From Streptomyces sp. CoH27 (GTDB taxonomy: Bacteria > Actinomycetota > Actinomycetes > Streptomycetales > Streptomycetaceae), in NCBI RefSeq assembly GCF_020181035.1, contig NZ_JAIQYY010000019.1, positions 10,063 to 74,062 of the forward strand: a stretch of 64,000 nt of DNA, in the 5' to 3' direction. The position numbers were made by a program, and so were the translations under genes. The notes below the pieces were generated by a model, which ran no database searches, was not told the origin of the DNA, and was given only the letters and a program-made list of their open reading frames with translations. Positions 35,199 to 44,521 of the stretch are shown piece by piece (the stretch's first letter is position 1; the number at the start of each line of letters is the position of its first letter).

Positions 35199-36203
35199 TC
35201 AGCGCGCCGCGCGCAGTTCGGCGTACAGCTCCGGTCCTGTCCACGTGCGCGGGGTGGCCTCCGCCTCGTGCACCAGGGCCGCGAGACGCGCGTTCGCGGG
35301 CGCGCCCATGCCGTGAGCGGTGGCCAGGGCGACGATCTCGCCCTGCAGGGAATCGATCTCCGTGGACCGGCCGCGCTGCAGGTCTTCCCACATCGAGGAG
35401 CGTGCGTGGGCGTCGATCCGGAGGGAGGCCGCCGCCACCCGGCGGAAGAGGGCGTCGGGCAGCCCGAGTACGTACGGGGTGACGCCGGGCGCCGTAGGAC
35501 CGAGGCGGGCGGGAGTGACCCCAGCCGCCCGGTACGCGGCGAGGGCCTCGCGCTGGCACAGGGCGAGGCAGCGGCGGTACGCCCGTCGGCCGAGCTGGTC
35601 GCGCAGCGGCAGCCCTGAGAGGGCGTTGATCGCGTTGTTGAGGTTCATCAGCAGCTTGGCGTGCTGCACTTCGGACATGTCGGTGCGGGCCTCGAAGGCC
35701 AGGCCAGCCTCGTGGAAGGCGGCGCAGAGCGTGTCGTCGGGCTCGGTCATGAGCTTGCCCGGCATGCCCTGGTGCACAGTGCCCGGTTCGGACTGCACCA
35801 CGTTGTACGGGACCATTCCGGCCAGCACGGTGTGACCGGGAAGCGCGGCGCGCAGGGTGGCGGGGTTGTGCAGGCCGTTCTGGAAGCTGACCACGACGGA
35901 GTCGGGGGCGAGGTGCGCGGCGAGGTCTTTCGCGGCGGCCTCGGTGCCGGCCGTCTTCACCGTGACCAGCACGTAGTCGGCGCCGGCCGCGGCCTCCGGT
36001 CCGGTGGCCAGGGTCAGCCGGTCCGGCGTGAGGTGGACCGGCGGCCGCACGGACGTACTGAGCGTGAGTCCCCGCTCGCGCAGCACGTCCATTCCGGCGG
36101 GCCGGCCGATGAAGGTCACGTCATGTCCGGCGGCGGCGAGGTGTCCGCCGAGGTGACAGCCGATGCTGCCGGCGCCGAGGACGGCGAAGCGGGGCTTGGG
36201 CAC
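35199..36203 (-). CDS. Ketopantoate reductase family (ApbA/PanE) protein
   Basis: 334 residues. The NADP-binding GAGSIGCHLGGHLAAAGHDV starts near residue 9, the conserved VTVKTAGTEAAAK Lys lies near 95, and QNGLHNPATLRAALPG near 120. The C-terminal helical domain has MNLNNAINALSGLPLRDQL near 205. GTG start behind AGGAG. PanE-like enzymes reduce 2-ketopantoate in pantothenate synthesis, but stand-alone paralogues of other 2-oxo acids are common in Streptomyces, so the exact substrate is open. Confidence 0.88.
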   Translation of the reverse strand: MPKPRFAVLGAGSIGCHLGGHLAAAGHDVTFIGRPAGMDVLRERGLTLSTSVRPPVHLTPDRLTLATGPEAAAGADYVLVTVKTAGTEAAAKDLAAHLAPDSVVVSFQNGLHNPATLRAALPGHTVLAGMVPYNVVQSEPGTVHQGMPGKLMTEPDDTLCAAFHEAGLAFEARTDMSEVQHAKLLMNLNNAINALSGLPLRDQLGRRAYRRCLALCQREALAAYRAAGVTPARLGPTAPGVTPYVLGLPDALFRRVAAASLRIDAHARSSMWEDLQRGRSTEIDSLQGEIVALATAHGMGAPANARLAALVHEAEATPRTWTGPELYAELRAAR

Positions 36204-36362
36204 GGGGTGACTCCTGTGGACGTACGGGGCGGGCAGGGGCCAGCATGGACCAGGGGCGTGTCGGCTGACCAGGCCGCTCGGTCTGCCGCCGCTCACCGCC
36301 CTCTGCCGCTGACACCGGCGCCGTCACTCGCCCGGACGGCACGGCGTCCACGGGGCTCGGGC

Positions 36363-36820
36363 TCAGGCGGGGGACGGCAGACCTGCTCCCGGTCGCCTGC
36401 GTTCAGTGCCGCGTGCCATGCGCTGTTCGAGCCTGGTGCGGCGGTCCGGCCATTCCTCCATGGTGATCGAGAAGATCGCGGAGTCACGCAGTCGGCCGTC
36501 CTCGCCCGGCACCCAGGACCGGGACCAGTTCCGCAACACACCTTCGAACTATGCGCCGACCCCTGCTATCGCCGCCCGCGACCGGCTGTTGCGCGCGTCC
36601 GTCTTCACATCCACCCGTGCCACACCCCAGTTCTCGAACGCGTGCCGGAACAGCAGGTACTTGGCCTCGGTGTTCACACCCGTGCCCTGGGCCGACGCCG
36701 CGAGCCAGGTGAAGCCGACCTCGATCGCGCACAGTCCGCCGGTCGTCGGCCACAGCCGCGGATCCCAGTGGGCCGTGGCCTCGATCGCCCGCCCCGACGC
36801 CTGCTCCCCCTGCGCATACG
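36363..36820 (-). pseudogene. GNAT acetyltransferase with an in-frame stop
   Basis: The minus strand shows GLCAIEVGFTWLAASAQGTG and NTEAKYLLFRHAFENWGVAR, the acetyl-CoA region of RimJ/RimL-type enzymes, then AAIAGVGA followed by TAG and, in the same frame, FEGVLRNWSRSWVPGEDGRL to a TGA at 36363. Intact relatives read GARFEG through this point, so an Arg codon has probably become a stop. The N-terminal third is also not recognisable. A nonsense-mutated, truncated gene. Confidence 0.7.
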
Positions 36821-37131
36821 GGGCCAGTTTCCCGGCGGCGGCACAGGCGAGCTGGGCATCGATGCATTCGGCACGCTGCGACGCAGGTCCGGACGCCGGC
36901 ACCAGCGCGGCTCGGCTGCCTGGGCAACCGGACAGGCTCCGCGCCTGGACGTCCGTGTGGGCATCGCCGGCGAAGCGACCCAGGAACTCGTCGACACCTT
37001 CAGCCGGATGGTGACGTGGACGCCACCACGGTGCTCGTCGCACAGACTGCCGCGGCGTTCGTCGGAACCCTGACGCTCGTGCTGTTGCCTCTGACCGCCC
37101 GTCTCTCCCAGGAGGCCGGTGCACCTGCGCT

Positions 37132-37803
37132 CTACCAGTCGGTATGCGCCGCGATCCATCTGTCCAAGCCGACCTTGTCGCCTGCAGGGGGCAGGTCGGG
37201 GGCGCAGGTCAGTGGCGTGGAGGACAGTTGCAGGTGCGTGAGATAGCCGTAGGGGCCGTTGTCGGCCGTCGGCCCGAGAATGAGCGCGTGCGTGGGGGTG
37301 CGCCAGATGCGGTGCGTCAGCTCGGGGCCGATACCCGCGGTGTACGACGACGCGGTCGTCCGCTCGGGGGCTTCGCCCAGGTGCTCGGTGACCGCCTGCG
37401 CCGCCTGCGCGAGTACGGCCTCACAGTCCTCGTCGGTGGACGGTCTGCGGCTGACCCAGCCGGGCACCTGCTCCCAGCCCTCGATATAGCCGTACAGCCA
37501 TGGACCGTTCCTCATGTCCTCGTCGCTCGGGTCGACGGGGTACACCTCGCCGAAGACGAGGAACGTCCGTGAGCCGGCGTTACCGAACGGGTTGCCGTAC
37601 TCGTCGCAGACCACGTGCTGGTGAGCGGTGCGGAAGGAGTCGCAGACGAGTTGGTGCTCCCATTCCCATCCGCGACGCCGCATCTCCTCGGTCATGGCGT
37701 CGGAGTCGTCGGGCACCTGCGGCGCCGTCGGCAGTGCGACCAGCTCCGCGACGGCCTGTACGGTCAACGGACGGTGCACGAGGGCATGTACGGGTATCGC
37801 CAT
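37132..37803 (-). CDS. Hypothetical protein
   Basis: 223 residues, soluble, fairly acidic and tryptophan-rich (MRNGPWLYGYIEGWEQVPGW). It has normal Streptomyces codon bias and no recognisable motif, signal or membrane segment. The ATG at 37803 has a weak AAGTGA site. It lies downstream of the TetR gene on the same strand but 226 bp away. Function unknown. Confidence 0.65.
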   Translation of the reverse strand: MAIPVHALVHRPLTVQAVAELVALPTAPQVPDDSDAMTEEMRRRGWEWEHQLVCDSFRTAHQHVVCDEYGNPFGNAGSRTFLVFGEVYPVDPSDEDMRNGPWLYGYIEGWEQVPGWVSRRPSTDEDCEAVLAQAAQAVTEHLGEAPERTTASSYTAGIGPELTHRIWRTPTHALILGPTADNGPYGYLTHLQLSSTPLTCAPDLPPAGDKVGLDRWIAAHTDW

Positions 37804-38029
37804 GTCGATCACTTTAGGCTGCGGGGGCAGGTCACGCAGGCCTCGCCGGGGCGAATCGTGGAGAACACGCCTCGCCGGCCCTCTCCGGCGTACTGTCCGC
37901 GCTGCCTCACCTGTGCTGCCTGGTGACGGCCCCGGCCGTGCACATCGCTTTCCGTTCCCGGCCGCGCACCCGGATCGCGCTCGGCTTCGCCTGCATCGCA
38001 CTCGGGCCCGCCGGCGCCGTGAGCCGGCC

Positions 38030-38593
38030 CTACCGCTGCTCCTGGCCGGCCGGCAGGGTCCGCACGGCCCGGGCGACGTCCGCGCCGAGGTCGTCGAGGC
38101 TGTAGTCGGGGCCGAGGATCATCCGGCGCAACTGGGGCATGGCGATGCTCCAGCCGGCCAGGGCGAGGGTGAAGAACACGCGGGTGCGGGCGTCGCCGCC
38201 CGCGCCGCCGGATTCGGCGGCGTCGATCTTGTCCTGGTAGTGGCGGGTGCGAGCCTCCTCGGCCGGGACCGGCTGGTCGCCGATCTCCAGGGCCTCCCAC
38301 ATCACCAGGCGCAGTGCCTCGGGACGGGCCCGGTGATAGGCGAAGAGGCGCTCCGCGTACCCGGGCAGGTCCTCGCTGGGCGGTACGGCCTCGGCCAGCT
38401 CTGCCAGCGCGCGCTCCAGGACGACGGCGAAGAGCTTGTTCTTGTCGCCGAAATAGTCATAGATCGCACGCTTGTTGGCCTTGGCTTCGGTGGCGATACG
38501 GTCCACCCGGGCACCGGAGACGCCGTGCGCGGCGAACTCCGTGGTCGCCGCCGCGAGGATGCGCTCTCTGGTCGCTGCCGAGTCGTATGCCAT
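38030..38593 (-). CDS. TetR family transcriptional regulator
   Basis: 187 residues with a TetR DNA-binding domain at 8-55 (ERILAAATTEFAAHGVSGAR, KANKRAIYDYFGDKNKLF) and an all-helical ligand domain. A perfect 16-bp palindrome, AACGAACCAGTTCGTT, lies 11 bp upstream, and an identical copy lies upstream of the MFS gene at 44452. This strongly suggests it represses itself and that distant exporter. It is divergent from nothing intact; the upstream dehydrogenase is decayed. Confidence 0.92.
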   Translation of the reverse strand: MAYDSAATRERILAAATTEFAAHGVSGARVDRIATEAKANKRAIYDYFGDKNKLFAVVLERALAELAEAVPPSEDLPGYAERLFAYHRARPEALRLVMWEALEIGDQPVPAEEARTRHYQDKIDAAESGGAGGDARTRVFFTLALAGWSIAMPQLRRMILGPDYSLDDLGADVARAVRTLPAGQEQR

Positions 38594-38604
38594 GCCCTCA
38601 TGGT

Positions 38605-38620
38605 AACGAACCAGTTCGTT
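38605..38620. promoter_or_regulatory. TetR operator (AACGAACCAGTTCGTT)
   Basis: AACGAAC/GTTCGTT arms with a 2-bp centre, immediately upstream of the TetR gene. The same 16 bases occur at 44522-44537. Confidence 0.75.
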
Positions 38621-38653
38621 TGAGCTCCGCAGCAGCCCGGGGTCCGGGGCCGC

Positions 38654-38960
38654 TCAGGGGACCAGCGCGATCTTGCCCGGGCTGTGCCGCCGTTCCAGTT
38701 CGGCGGAGGCGTCGGCGACACGGTCGAGCGGGTACGTGGCGGCGATCGGCACCTCGACGGTTCCGGTGGCGACCAGGCCGACCAGCTCCAGGAGGATCTC
38801 GCGGGCGGCCGCGTACCCCGTGGCGCCGGCCATGTGCAGGGAGCCCACCACCGCCCAGCTCAGCACCTCGTCGCCGGACGGCCGGCCCCTCCACCCCGGC
38901 GCCGACGGCCACGACGACGGCGCCCGGACCCGGCTCGGGTATCGGGACGCTCTGCGCCGA
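38654..38960 (-). pseudogene. Deleted zinc-type alcohol dehydrogenase/quinone reductase
   Basis: An N-terminal block VPIPEPGPGAVVVAVGAGVE (minus strand, near 38940-38890) is joined within a few codons to a C-terminal block EILLELVGLVATGTVEVPIA, then DASAELERRHSPGKIALVP to the stop at 38654. The MDR catalytic and cofactor domains of about 200 residues between them are gone and the two pieces are in different frames. Typical deletion pseudogene. Confidence 0.65.
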
Positions 38961-39069
38961 GGACCTGGCCCGCATCCAGGAGATCCTCCCGCACGGCGCG
39001 GACTCACCGCCCGGACGCACTTCACTGTGCCGACGCCAACCGCTCGGCACAGTACAGCAGTTCAGACGG

Positions 39070-40516
39070 TCAGGCATTGAAGCGGTAGGACCCCGCCCCT
39101 GCCCGGTACACCTGGTAGGCAGCCCCACCGGAGGCGTCGTCGCGGACGAAGACGGCTCCTGCTGGTGCGGCGACGGGCCGGCCCTGGGTGGGAACCCAGA
39201 TCTCGGCGTCCGTGGTGTAGGGGACGGTCACCGCGAGGTCGATCCTGCCGTCCGGGCGGCGCCGCCACGCCGAGCTCACCGTGCCGCGCACCGTGTCGAT
39301 CGAGGCGCTGACATGGTCGAGAGTCGCGGACACGAGGTCGGTGTCCTGAGTGTCCTTCGGGACACGGCTGTTGACCGCGACCGAGGGGATGTACGGACGA
39401 ATGCGCAGTGTCTCGTACGCAGTTGACGTCGACTTGATGCCGGCCAGGCTCTGGTAGAACCAGGTGGCCACGTTGGAGCGGTAGTGGTGGTCGACCGAGA
39501 GGCGGTCGGTCCACTGCTCCCACAGCGAGGTGGCGCCCTCGGCGATCTGGTGGACGTAGCCGGGAACGCCGGTCTGAGTGACGGCCTTGAGGGCGAGGTC
39601 CGTGTATCCGTACTCGCTGAGGATGTTGAACTCGTAGCGCGAGCCGTACATGTCGTTCTGGATGTGGTGTCCGGCGGCCACGATACGGTCGGCGAGGAGT
39701 TGCGCGAGCGCCTTCCTGTTCTCGTCCAGCGTCTTCGTGCCGGCGAGATGGCGCGGGTCGTCGGGGTCCAGGTCCGAGCCGGGCACCAGGTCGACGGCGA
39801 TGGCCATCGCGTTCTCGCTGGAGATGCTGCCACGGGTGAAGTGCCCCTGGGAGGGGTCCCAGTAGTGGGCGATGAACGCCCGGCGCAGGGTGCGCGCCAA
39901 CTGCGCGTAGTGGGCGGCGCGTTCGGTGCGGCCGAGCCTGCGGCCGACCTCGTCCATGTAGTCGCAGAAGTGGATGTAAGACGACCGTCGCGGTGAGGTC
40001 CTGCCAGTCGTGGTCCTGCGGCAGACGGCCGCCGATCCACCGCGCGCCCGACCAGTCGCGCTCGCCCTTCAGCAGGCCGGTCTCCCAGGTCGCGGACTCG
40101 CTCCAGGGACCGGGCACGCCCTGGTCGTCCCAGGAGCGCACGCGCCAGAAGTACGTCTGCTCCAAGCGTGGCGCACCACCCCGGTAGGGCACCTCGACGC
40201 TCTCGGCGGCGGCCACCTTCCCGCTGTGCCAGATGTCGGCCGCGCCGGGTGCGGTGCCGACCTGGATCTCGTACGCGCTCTGCCGGGCCACCGGGGGCAC
40301 CCAGCTGAACGTCGGCGCGGTCTCCGTACCCAGCGGCTCGACCCTGGAGCCGACCCGCAGGTGCGCGGGTGCGGAGCCGTGTCCGGCGGATGCCGCCGCG
40401 CTCGCCGCCCGAGCCCCCGGCGCGGCGGTGAGCGGGAGAGCCGCCCCTGCCGCCGTCGCCGTCATGACGCCGAGCAGGTGCCGGCGGCTCAGGGCGGTTC
40501 CGTTGTCCTCGGCCAC
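39070..40516 (-). pseudogene. Internally deleted alpha-L-rhamnosidase (GH78)
   Basis: GTG start at 40516 behind AAAGGAA; Tat signal (SRRHLLGVMTATAAG), then the N-terminal sandwich (FSWVPPVARQSAYEIQVG, DWSGARWIGG). Near 39990 the frame breaks: DWQDLTATVV runs straight into sequence encoding YIHFCDYMDEVGRRLGRTER in another frame, and the C-terminal half of the catalytic barrel (SLWEQWTDRLS) and end domain follow to TGA 39070. Compared with the 1031-residue gene at 19552, roughly 500 residues including the DCPQRDE catalytic block are missing. The frameshift is due to the deletion. Non-functional as read. Confidence 0.88.
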
Positions 40517-40566
40517 GGCTCGGATTCCTTTCGTCAGGGGCACGTTGGTCAGCAGCACAGAAGGAT

Positions 40567-40580
40567 TTGAAACGTTTCAA
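40567..40580. promoter_or_regulatory. LacI-type operator upstream of the rhamnosidase pseudogene
   Basis: TTGAAACGTTTCAA is a perfect 14-bp palindrome 50 bp upstream of the pseudogene start. The related TTGAACGGTTTCAA lies before the intact rhamnosidase gene. It also lies before the divergent TetR gene. Confidence 0.6.
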
Positions 40581-40681
40581 TCCCTTCCATGCGGAAAGCT
40601 TGCGAACACCCGGTGGCGCAGCACAATCGTCTTGCACCACCGGAGCCGCTCCGGCCGCACGGGCACTGGGACAATGGGGCG

Positions 40682-41326
40682 ATGACCGACACCACAGGGA
40701 CCGCGGTCGGCACGGTCCGGCCTGCGACGCGCCACCGGGGGCGGCCCCGCCGCGAGGGCACGGAGGACCGGATCGTGGAGGCGGTGCTACGGCTGATGCA
40801 GCGCGGCATGGGTCTGAGCGCGATGCCTATGGAGGCGGTGGCCGGCCAGGCCGGAATCAGCAAGGCCACCCTCTACCGGCGCTGGCCCGGCAAGGAGGCG
40901 CTTCTGCTGCATGTGCTGGAGCGTCTTCAGGCCGAGGTCGAGGAGGAGACCGTCCTCACCGGCGTGCCGCTGCGCGAGGCTCTGTTCCGTGTCCTGGAGA
41001 GCATCCGGCGCGACTACCTCGGCGAGAACTCCGGCACCAACCTCGCCGTCCTGGCGGCGGAGATCCGCACACTGCCCGAGCTCAACGAGGCTTTCCTGCG
41101 CACGGTCATCGGCCCGCGCCGACAGGCCCTGTACGACCTGCTCGCCGCGGCCCAGCGGCACGGCGAGATCCGACCGGACCTGGACCCGGCCCTCATCGGC
41201 GAGCTCATCGTCGGCCCGGTCCTCTCCCGTTCGCTCCTCCACCCCGACGCGCCGCGGCCTGACGCCGAGTTCTCCAGGCAGGTGGTCGACTCGGTGCTCG
41301 ACGGCATCGTGCCTGCGTCACCCTGA
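40682..41326 (+). CDS. TetR family transcriptional regulator
   Basis: 214 residues. An Arg-rich arm (RHRGRPRREGTEDRIVEAVL) leads into the helix-turn-helix (MPMEAVAGQAGISKATLYRR) at about 20-70, followed by a TetR C-terminal domain with NLAVLAAEIRTLPELNEAFL. The ATG at 40682 gives the conventional length. Divergent from the rhamnosidase pseudogene; its own target is not evident. Confidence 0.9.
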   Translation: MTDTTGTAVGTVRPATRHRGRPRREGTEDRIVEAVLRLMQRGMGLSAMPMEAVAGQAGISKATLYRRWPGKEALLLHVLERLQAEVEEETVLTGVPLREALFRVLESIRRDYLGENSGTNLAVLAAEIRTLPELNEAFLRTVIGPRRQALYDLLAAAQRHGEIRPDLDPALIGELIVGPVLSRSLLHPDAPRPDAEFSRQVVDSVLDGIVPASP

Positions 41327-41384
41327 CGTCGGCTGGTGGCCGACGGGGCTGTTACTCCTCACCAAGGGGACCGCTCCGCTCCAG

Positions 41385-41640
41385 GCCGGCCAAAAACTGC
41401 TCCTCGTAGGTGCCGACGGCGGGTCGCCGGATCGCCGGATCGCCGAAGCGTTCGGTACGGCTCGTCTGTCGAGGGGCTGCAGCATGCCGTGGACGCGCCG
41501 AAGGTACGGCGCGACCGCAGGTGCGACGAGGCCGCACGTCGACGGTGCCGTCGAGTACGAGATCCTGGCGACGCTCCCGCCGGGCAGCCCGTGGCCCGTG
41601 AGCGCCCATGGCCTTCGGCGTCTGCTTCGTGCCCCGTGGC
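41385..41640 (+). pseudogene. Remnant of an IS630-type transposase
   Basis: Fragments in several plus-strand frames: GADGGSPDRRIAEAFGT, VEGLQHAVDAPKVRRDRR and HVDGAVEYEILATLPPGSPW. Order and spacing resemble the N-terminal helix-turn-helix of IS630-family transposases (RIAEAL, EEGL, LDG-E). The DDE catalytic part and the terminal inverted repeats are not present. Identification is moderate. Confidence 0.4.
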
Positions 41641-41724
41641 TGGGCTCGGTTCCTTTGACCGTCTGAGCGGGGTCTACGCCCGCGTCGCCTCGGCGACGGG
41701 CGACGCGGGCGGCGGTGACCGGCC

Positions 41725-42216
41725 TCAGACCAGCTGCGCGGACTCGATCGTCACCGGCTCCACCGGCACGTCGCCGTGCCCGCCCCGGGAGGTGGTGGCC
41801 ACGCCCTCGATCGCGTCCACCACGTCGTTGCCCGCCACGACCTTCCCGAACACCGCGTAGCCCCAGCCATCCTGACCGGGGTAGTTCAGGAAGTCGTTGC
41901 CGGTGGTGTTGATGAAGAACTGAGCGCTCGCCGAATGCGGATCCGACGTCCGCGCCATCGCCACGGTGTACTTGTCGTTCCTCAGGCCGTTCTTGGCCTC
42001 GTTCTCCACCCGCTGCGGCGCGGGCTTCTGCTTCATGTCCGCGGTCAGGCCGCCGCCCTGAATCATGAAACCCGGGATCACCCGGTGGAAGATGGTGCCG
42101 TCGTAATGGCCGGCCCGGACATACTCGACGAAGTTCGCCACCGTCTTCGGGGCCTTCGCCTCATCGAGGTCCAGGGTGATGTCTCCGGCCGAGGTCTTCA
42201 GCAGTACTGTGGTCAT
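41725..42216 (-). CDS. ppiB: Cyclophilin-type peptidyl-prolyl cis-trans isomerase
   Basis: 163 residues, complete single-domain cyclophilin: KTVANFVEYVRAGHYDGTIF, HRVIPGFMIQGGG (catalytic Arg/Phe region near residue 45), SASAQFFINTTGNDFLN near 95 and GYAVFGKVVAGNDVVDAI near 120. No signal peptide, so cytosolic folding of proteins. Stands alone. The ATG at 42216 gives the usual family length. Confidence 0.95.
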   Translation of the reverse strand: MTTVLLKTSAGDITLDLDEAKAPKTVANFVEYVRAGHYDGTIFHRVIPGFMIQGGGLTADMKQKPAPQRVENEAKNGLRNDKYTVAMARTSDPHSASAQFFINTTGNDFLNYPGQDGWGYAVFGKVVAGNDVVDAIEGVATTSRGGHGDVPVEPVTIESAQLV

Positions 42217-42244
42217 TCGGCCATCCTATGCGGCGGATTCGAAG

Positions 42245-43102
42245 AACCTCGGGAGCGGCCCTGGGCCCGCGTCGGCTGGTCAGGCAACCGGGTGAACGCG
42301 CACGGGCAAGGGCGCCCACGAGCGCAGGGGCTTGTCGGGGTGGCGGTGCCGAAGCCGACGTGGCCGGAGGGTCGCGGGCGGGGTCGAAGCGGTCGGGGTC
42401 GGCCCAGGGGCCAGGAAGAAGCTCTGCCCCGGCGGTGAGCCGCGACCGCGCCACCAACGGTGCTTGCGTGCGGGTGAGTTCACCGCGGTCGGCAGCGGCC
42501 CCGGACTGCCGCGCCGAAGCCGTCCTCGCTCAATGCCTCCCATGCGCACTGCGCGTCCACCCACGCTGACAGACCCGTCATCCGGTAAGCGTCCGCCGTG
42601 ACGAGGTAGTCGCGCGGGCCGAAGGCGTTGACGGCCTTCTTGCCGTACAGCAGCGGGTTCTCCCGGCCTTCCGGGTCGAGGCCCACCGCGTCCGGGAACG
42701 CGCGCAGCGGGAAGCCCTCCACCGGCGCGGTGAAGGCATCGAACTCACCGCCATCGGCCAGGACTTGGTCGATCAGTTTCCCGGCCAGGGCGTGCCGCCT
42801 CGCGCGCTGCCGGCGCAGGGCCGGCGGGGCGAGGGTCTCACGCAGCACCCGGCGCGGGGTGTCGTGCCGGGGCGGGTCGGCCTCCAGCAGCAGGCTCGGG
42901 AGCCGCCAGGGCTTCTCGTGGCGGAAGTCGGCAGGCCCGCCCCAGAGTGCCGCCGGTCGACGAGGGCGGCGTGCACCTGTTCGTAGCGGACCGGCGCGTG
43001 GACGTCGTAGCGCGCCAGGTACACCACGGGGCCGGTTTGGCGCAGGGCGCGGTGCAGCGGTTCACGATCCATCGGGATGCCATGGGCGAACGGGTCGGCA
43101 TG
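42245..43102 (-). pseudogene. Decayed cytochrome P450
   Basis: In order on the minus strand: GPVVYLARYDVHAPVRYEQV (N-terminal sheet, read in the same frame as the MFS gene), then in another frame LRETLAPPALRRQRARRHAL and GEFDAFTAPVEGFPLRAFPD, then after a deletion LLPGPWADPDRFDPARDPP, the segment just before the haem loop. The Cys-containing haem-binding loop and the I-helix are not readable. Several frameshifts and at least one deletion of more than 100 residues. Confidence 0.72.
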
Positions 43103-44452
43103 GCATGCCAGGACCGACTCGCCGTTCCATGTCCTGCCCGCGCCGTCATCGGACGCGCGAGCCGTGCGGACAACGGCGGCGGAGCGAGGGGTCTGCTCCG
43201 GCACCCTGGCGGAGACCTCGTCATGAGTCACTCTGTGCCGTGGTGCCGTGGTGCCGTGGCGGCCGGACAGGTACGCGCCGAGGGCAAGGAGCGCGGCAAG
43301 GGCGACCAGGGCGCAGACGGCGCCCCAGCCCAGTTGGGTGAACGCGCGCGTCCCCAGCCAGGAGCCGGCGCTGGCGCCGACGAACCCGCAGGTCATGTAG
43401 CCGGTGTTGAGGCGGCTGCGAGCCTCGGGACGCAGGGCGAAGATGCGGGCCTGGTTGGCCACCTGGCCGCACTGCACCGCCACGTCGATCAGGAGCAGCC
43501 CGGCGGCGAGCCCGGCGAGGCCGGCCGGACCGCCCGCGAGGCCGGTGAGGAGGAGCGCGCCAGAGGCGAGGGCGAGCAGGACGCACCCCAGGTTGACGCG
43601 GTCGGGGCCGTACCGGTCGACCCAGCGGCCGGCTGCGGGCGCCAGGAACATGCTGGCCGCGCCGATCAGCGCGAGCAGACCTACGGCCTGGGTTCCCAAG
43701 CCGTAGCGAGGGCCCGTGATCAGCAGGGCGACCGCGGTCCAGGCCGCGCTGAAGGCGCCGAAGACGGTGACCTGGAAGGAGACCGACCGCCGCAGCTGGG
43801 GCTCGTGGCGCAACAGTCGGAGGGTGTCGGCGAGCAGGGTGGGATAGCGGTCGCGCACGGCCGGGGCACTGCGCGGCAGGGTGAGGCCGAGCACGAGGGC
43901 CAGCAGGCCGGTGAGCGCGGCCGCCACCAGGTACGGGGCGCGCCAGCCGAAGTGCTCGCCCAGTACGCCGCCGAAGGCGCGGGCCAGCAGGATGCCACCG
44001 ATCAGTCCGGCCTGCAGAGTGCCGGTGACCGCACCCCGGCGTTCTGGCTCGGCCATGCCCGCGGCCATGGGGAGCAGAATCTGCGGCACCACGGTGGCCG
44101 CGCCGACCACCGCACCGGCGGCGAGCAGCGGCCCGACGGCCGGGGCGAGGCCGGCGACGAGCAGCGCGAGCGCGGTCACGGCCAACAGCAGCGTGACGAG
44201 CGGTCGCCGCGGCAGCCGGTCGCCGAGGGGCACCAGCAGGAAGATCCCGGCGGCATAGCCGAATTGCGTGACGGTTGCCAGAACGGCCGCAGCGTCCTGG
44301 CCGATGCCGAAGCCGTGGGCGATCAACGGCGTGATCGCCTGCGGGAAGTAGACGTTCGCCACGGCGACCCCGCAGGCCAGCGCCATCACCAGGGGCAGCC
44401 TGCCGCTCAGCCCCGTCTGGGCCGGCGGGGCCGTGACAGCGGTGCCAGACAC
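42773..44452 (-). CDS. MFS transporter, C-terminal end read into P450 remnant
   Basis: The GTG start at 44452 sits behind GGGAGG. Residues 1-400 form a twelve-segment MFS protein of the YnfM/arabinose-efflux type (ANVYFPQAITPLIAHGFGIG; motif A PLGDRLPRRPLVTLLLA). After about residue 400 the frame continues through a non-family linker into P450-like sequence and ends at 42773, giving 559 residues. Normal relatives have about 400, so the original stop has probably been lost. The N-terminal exporter part looks intact. Upstream is the same 16-bp operator as at the 38 kb TetR gene, implying control by that repressor. Confidence 0.82.
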   Translation of the reverse strand: MSGTAVTAPPAQTGLSGRLPLVMALACGVAVANVYFPQAITPLIAHGFGIGQDAAAVLATVTQFGYAAGIFLLVPLGDRLPRRPLVTLLLAVTALALLVAGLAPAVGPLLAAGAVVGAATVVPQILLPMAAGMAEPERRGAVTGTLQAGLIGGILLARAFGGVLGEHFGWRAPYLVAAALTGLLALVLGLTLPRSAPAVRDRYPTLLADTLRLLRHEPQLRRSVSFQVTVFGAFSAAWTAVALLITGPRYGLGTQAVGLLALIGAASMFLAPAAGRWVDRYGPDRVNLGCVLLALASGALLLTGLAGGPAGLAGLAAGLLLIDVAVQCGQVANQARIFALRPEARSRLNTGYMTCGFVGASAGSWLGTRAFTQLGWGAVCALVALAALLALGAYLSGRHGTTAPRHRVTHDEVSARVPEQTPRSAAVVRTARASDDGAGRTWNGESVLACHADPFAHGIPMDREPLHRALRQTGPVVYLARYDVHAPVRYEQVHAALVDRRHSGAGLPTSATRSPGGSRACCWRPTRPGTTPRAGCCVRPSPRRPCAGSARGGTPWPGN

Positions 44453-44470
44453 GGCAGGCCTCCCATGACC

Positions 44471-44490
44471 GAACGAACTAGATGGTTCGC
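44471..44490. promoter_or_regulatory. Second, degenerate TetR site before the MFS gene
   Basis: GAACGAACTAGATGGTTCGC contains GAAC and GTTC arms like the main operator but with a wider centre. It is 19 bp upstream of the start codon. Confidence 0.35.
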
Positions 44491-44521
44491 TTCAGCCTGA
44501 CACGACTCTCCTCGCGCGTCA

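Noticed and set aside
41385..41640. Complete insertion sequence
   Set aside because: No terminal inverted repeats, target duplication or catalytic DDE region could be seen; only an N-terminal remnant.
42773..44452. Genuine MFS-P450 fusion enzyme
   Set aside because: The rest of the P450 is in other frames with deletions, so the shared frame is accidental read-through.
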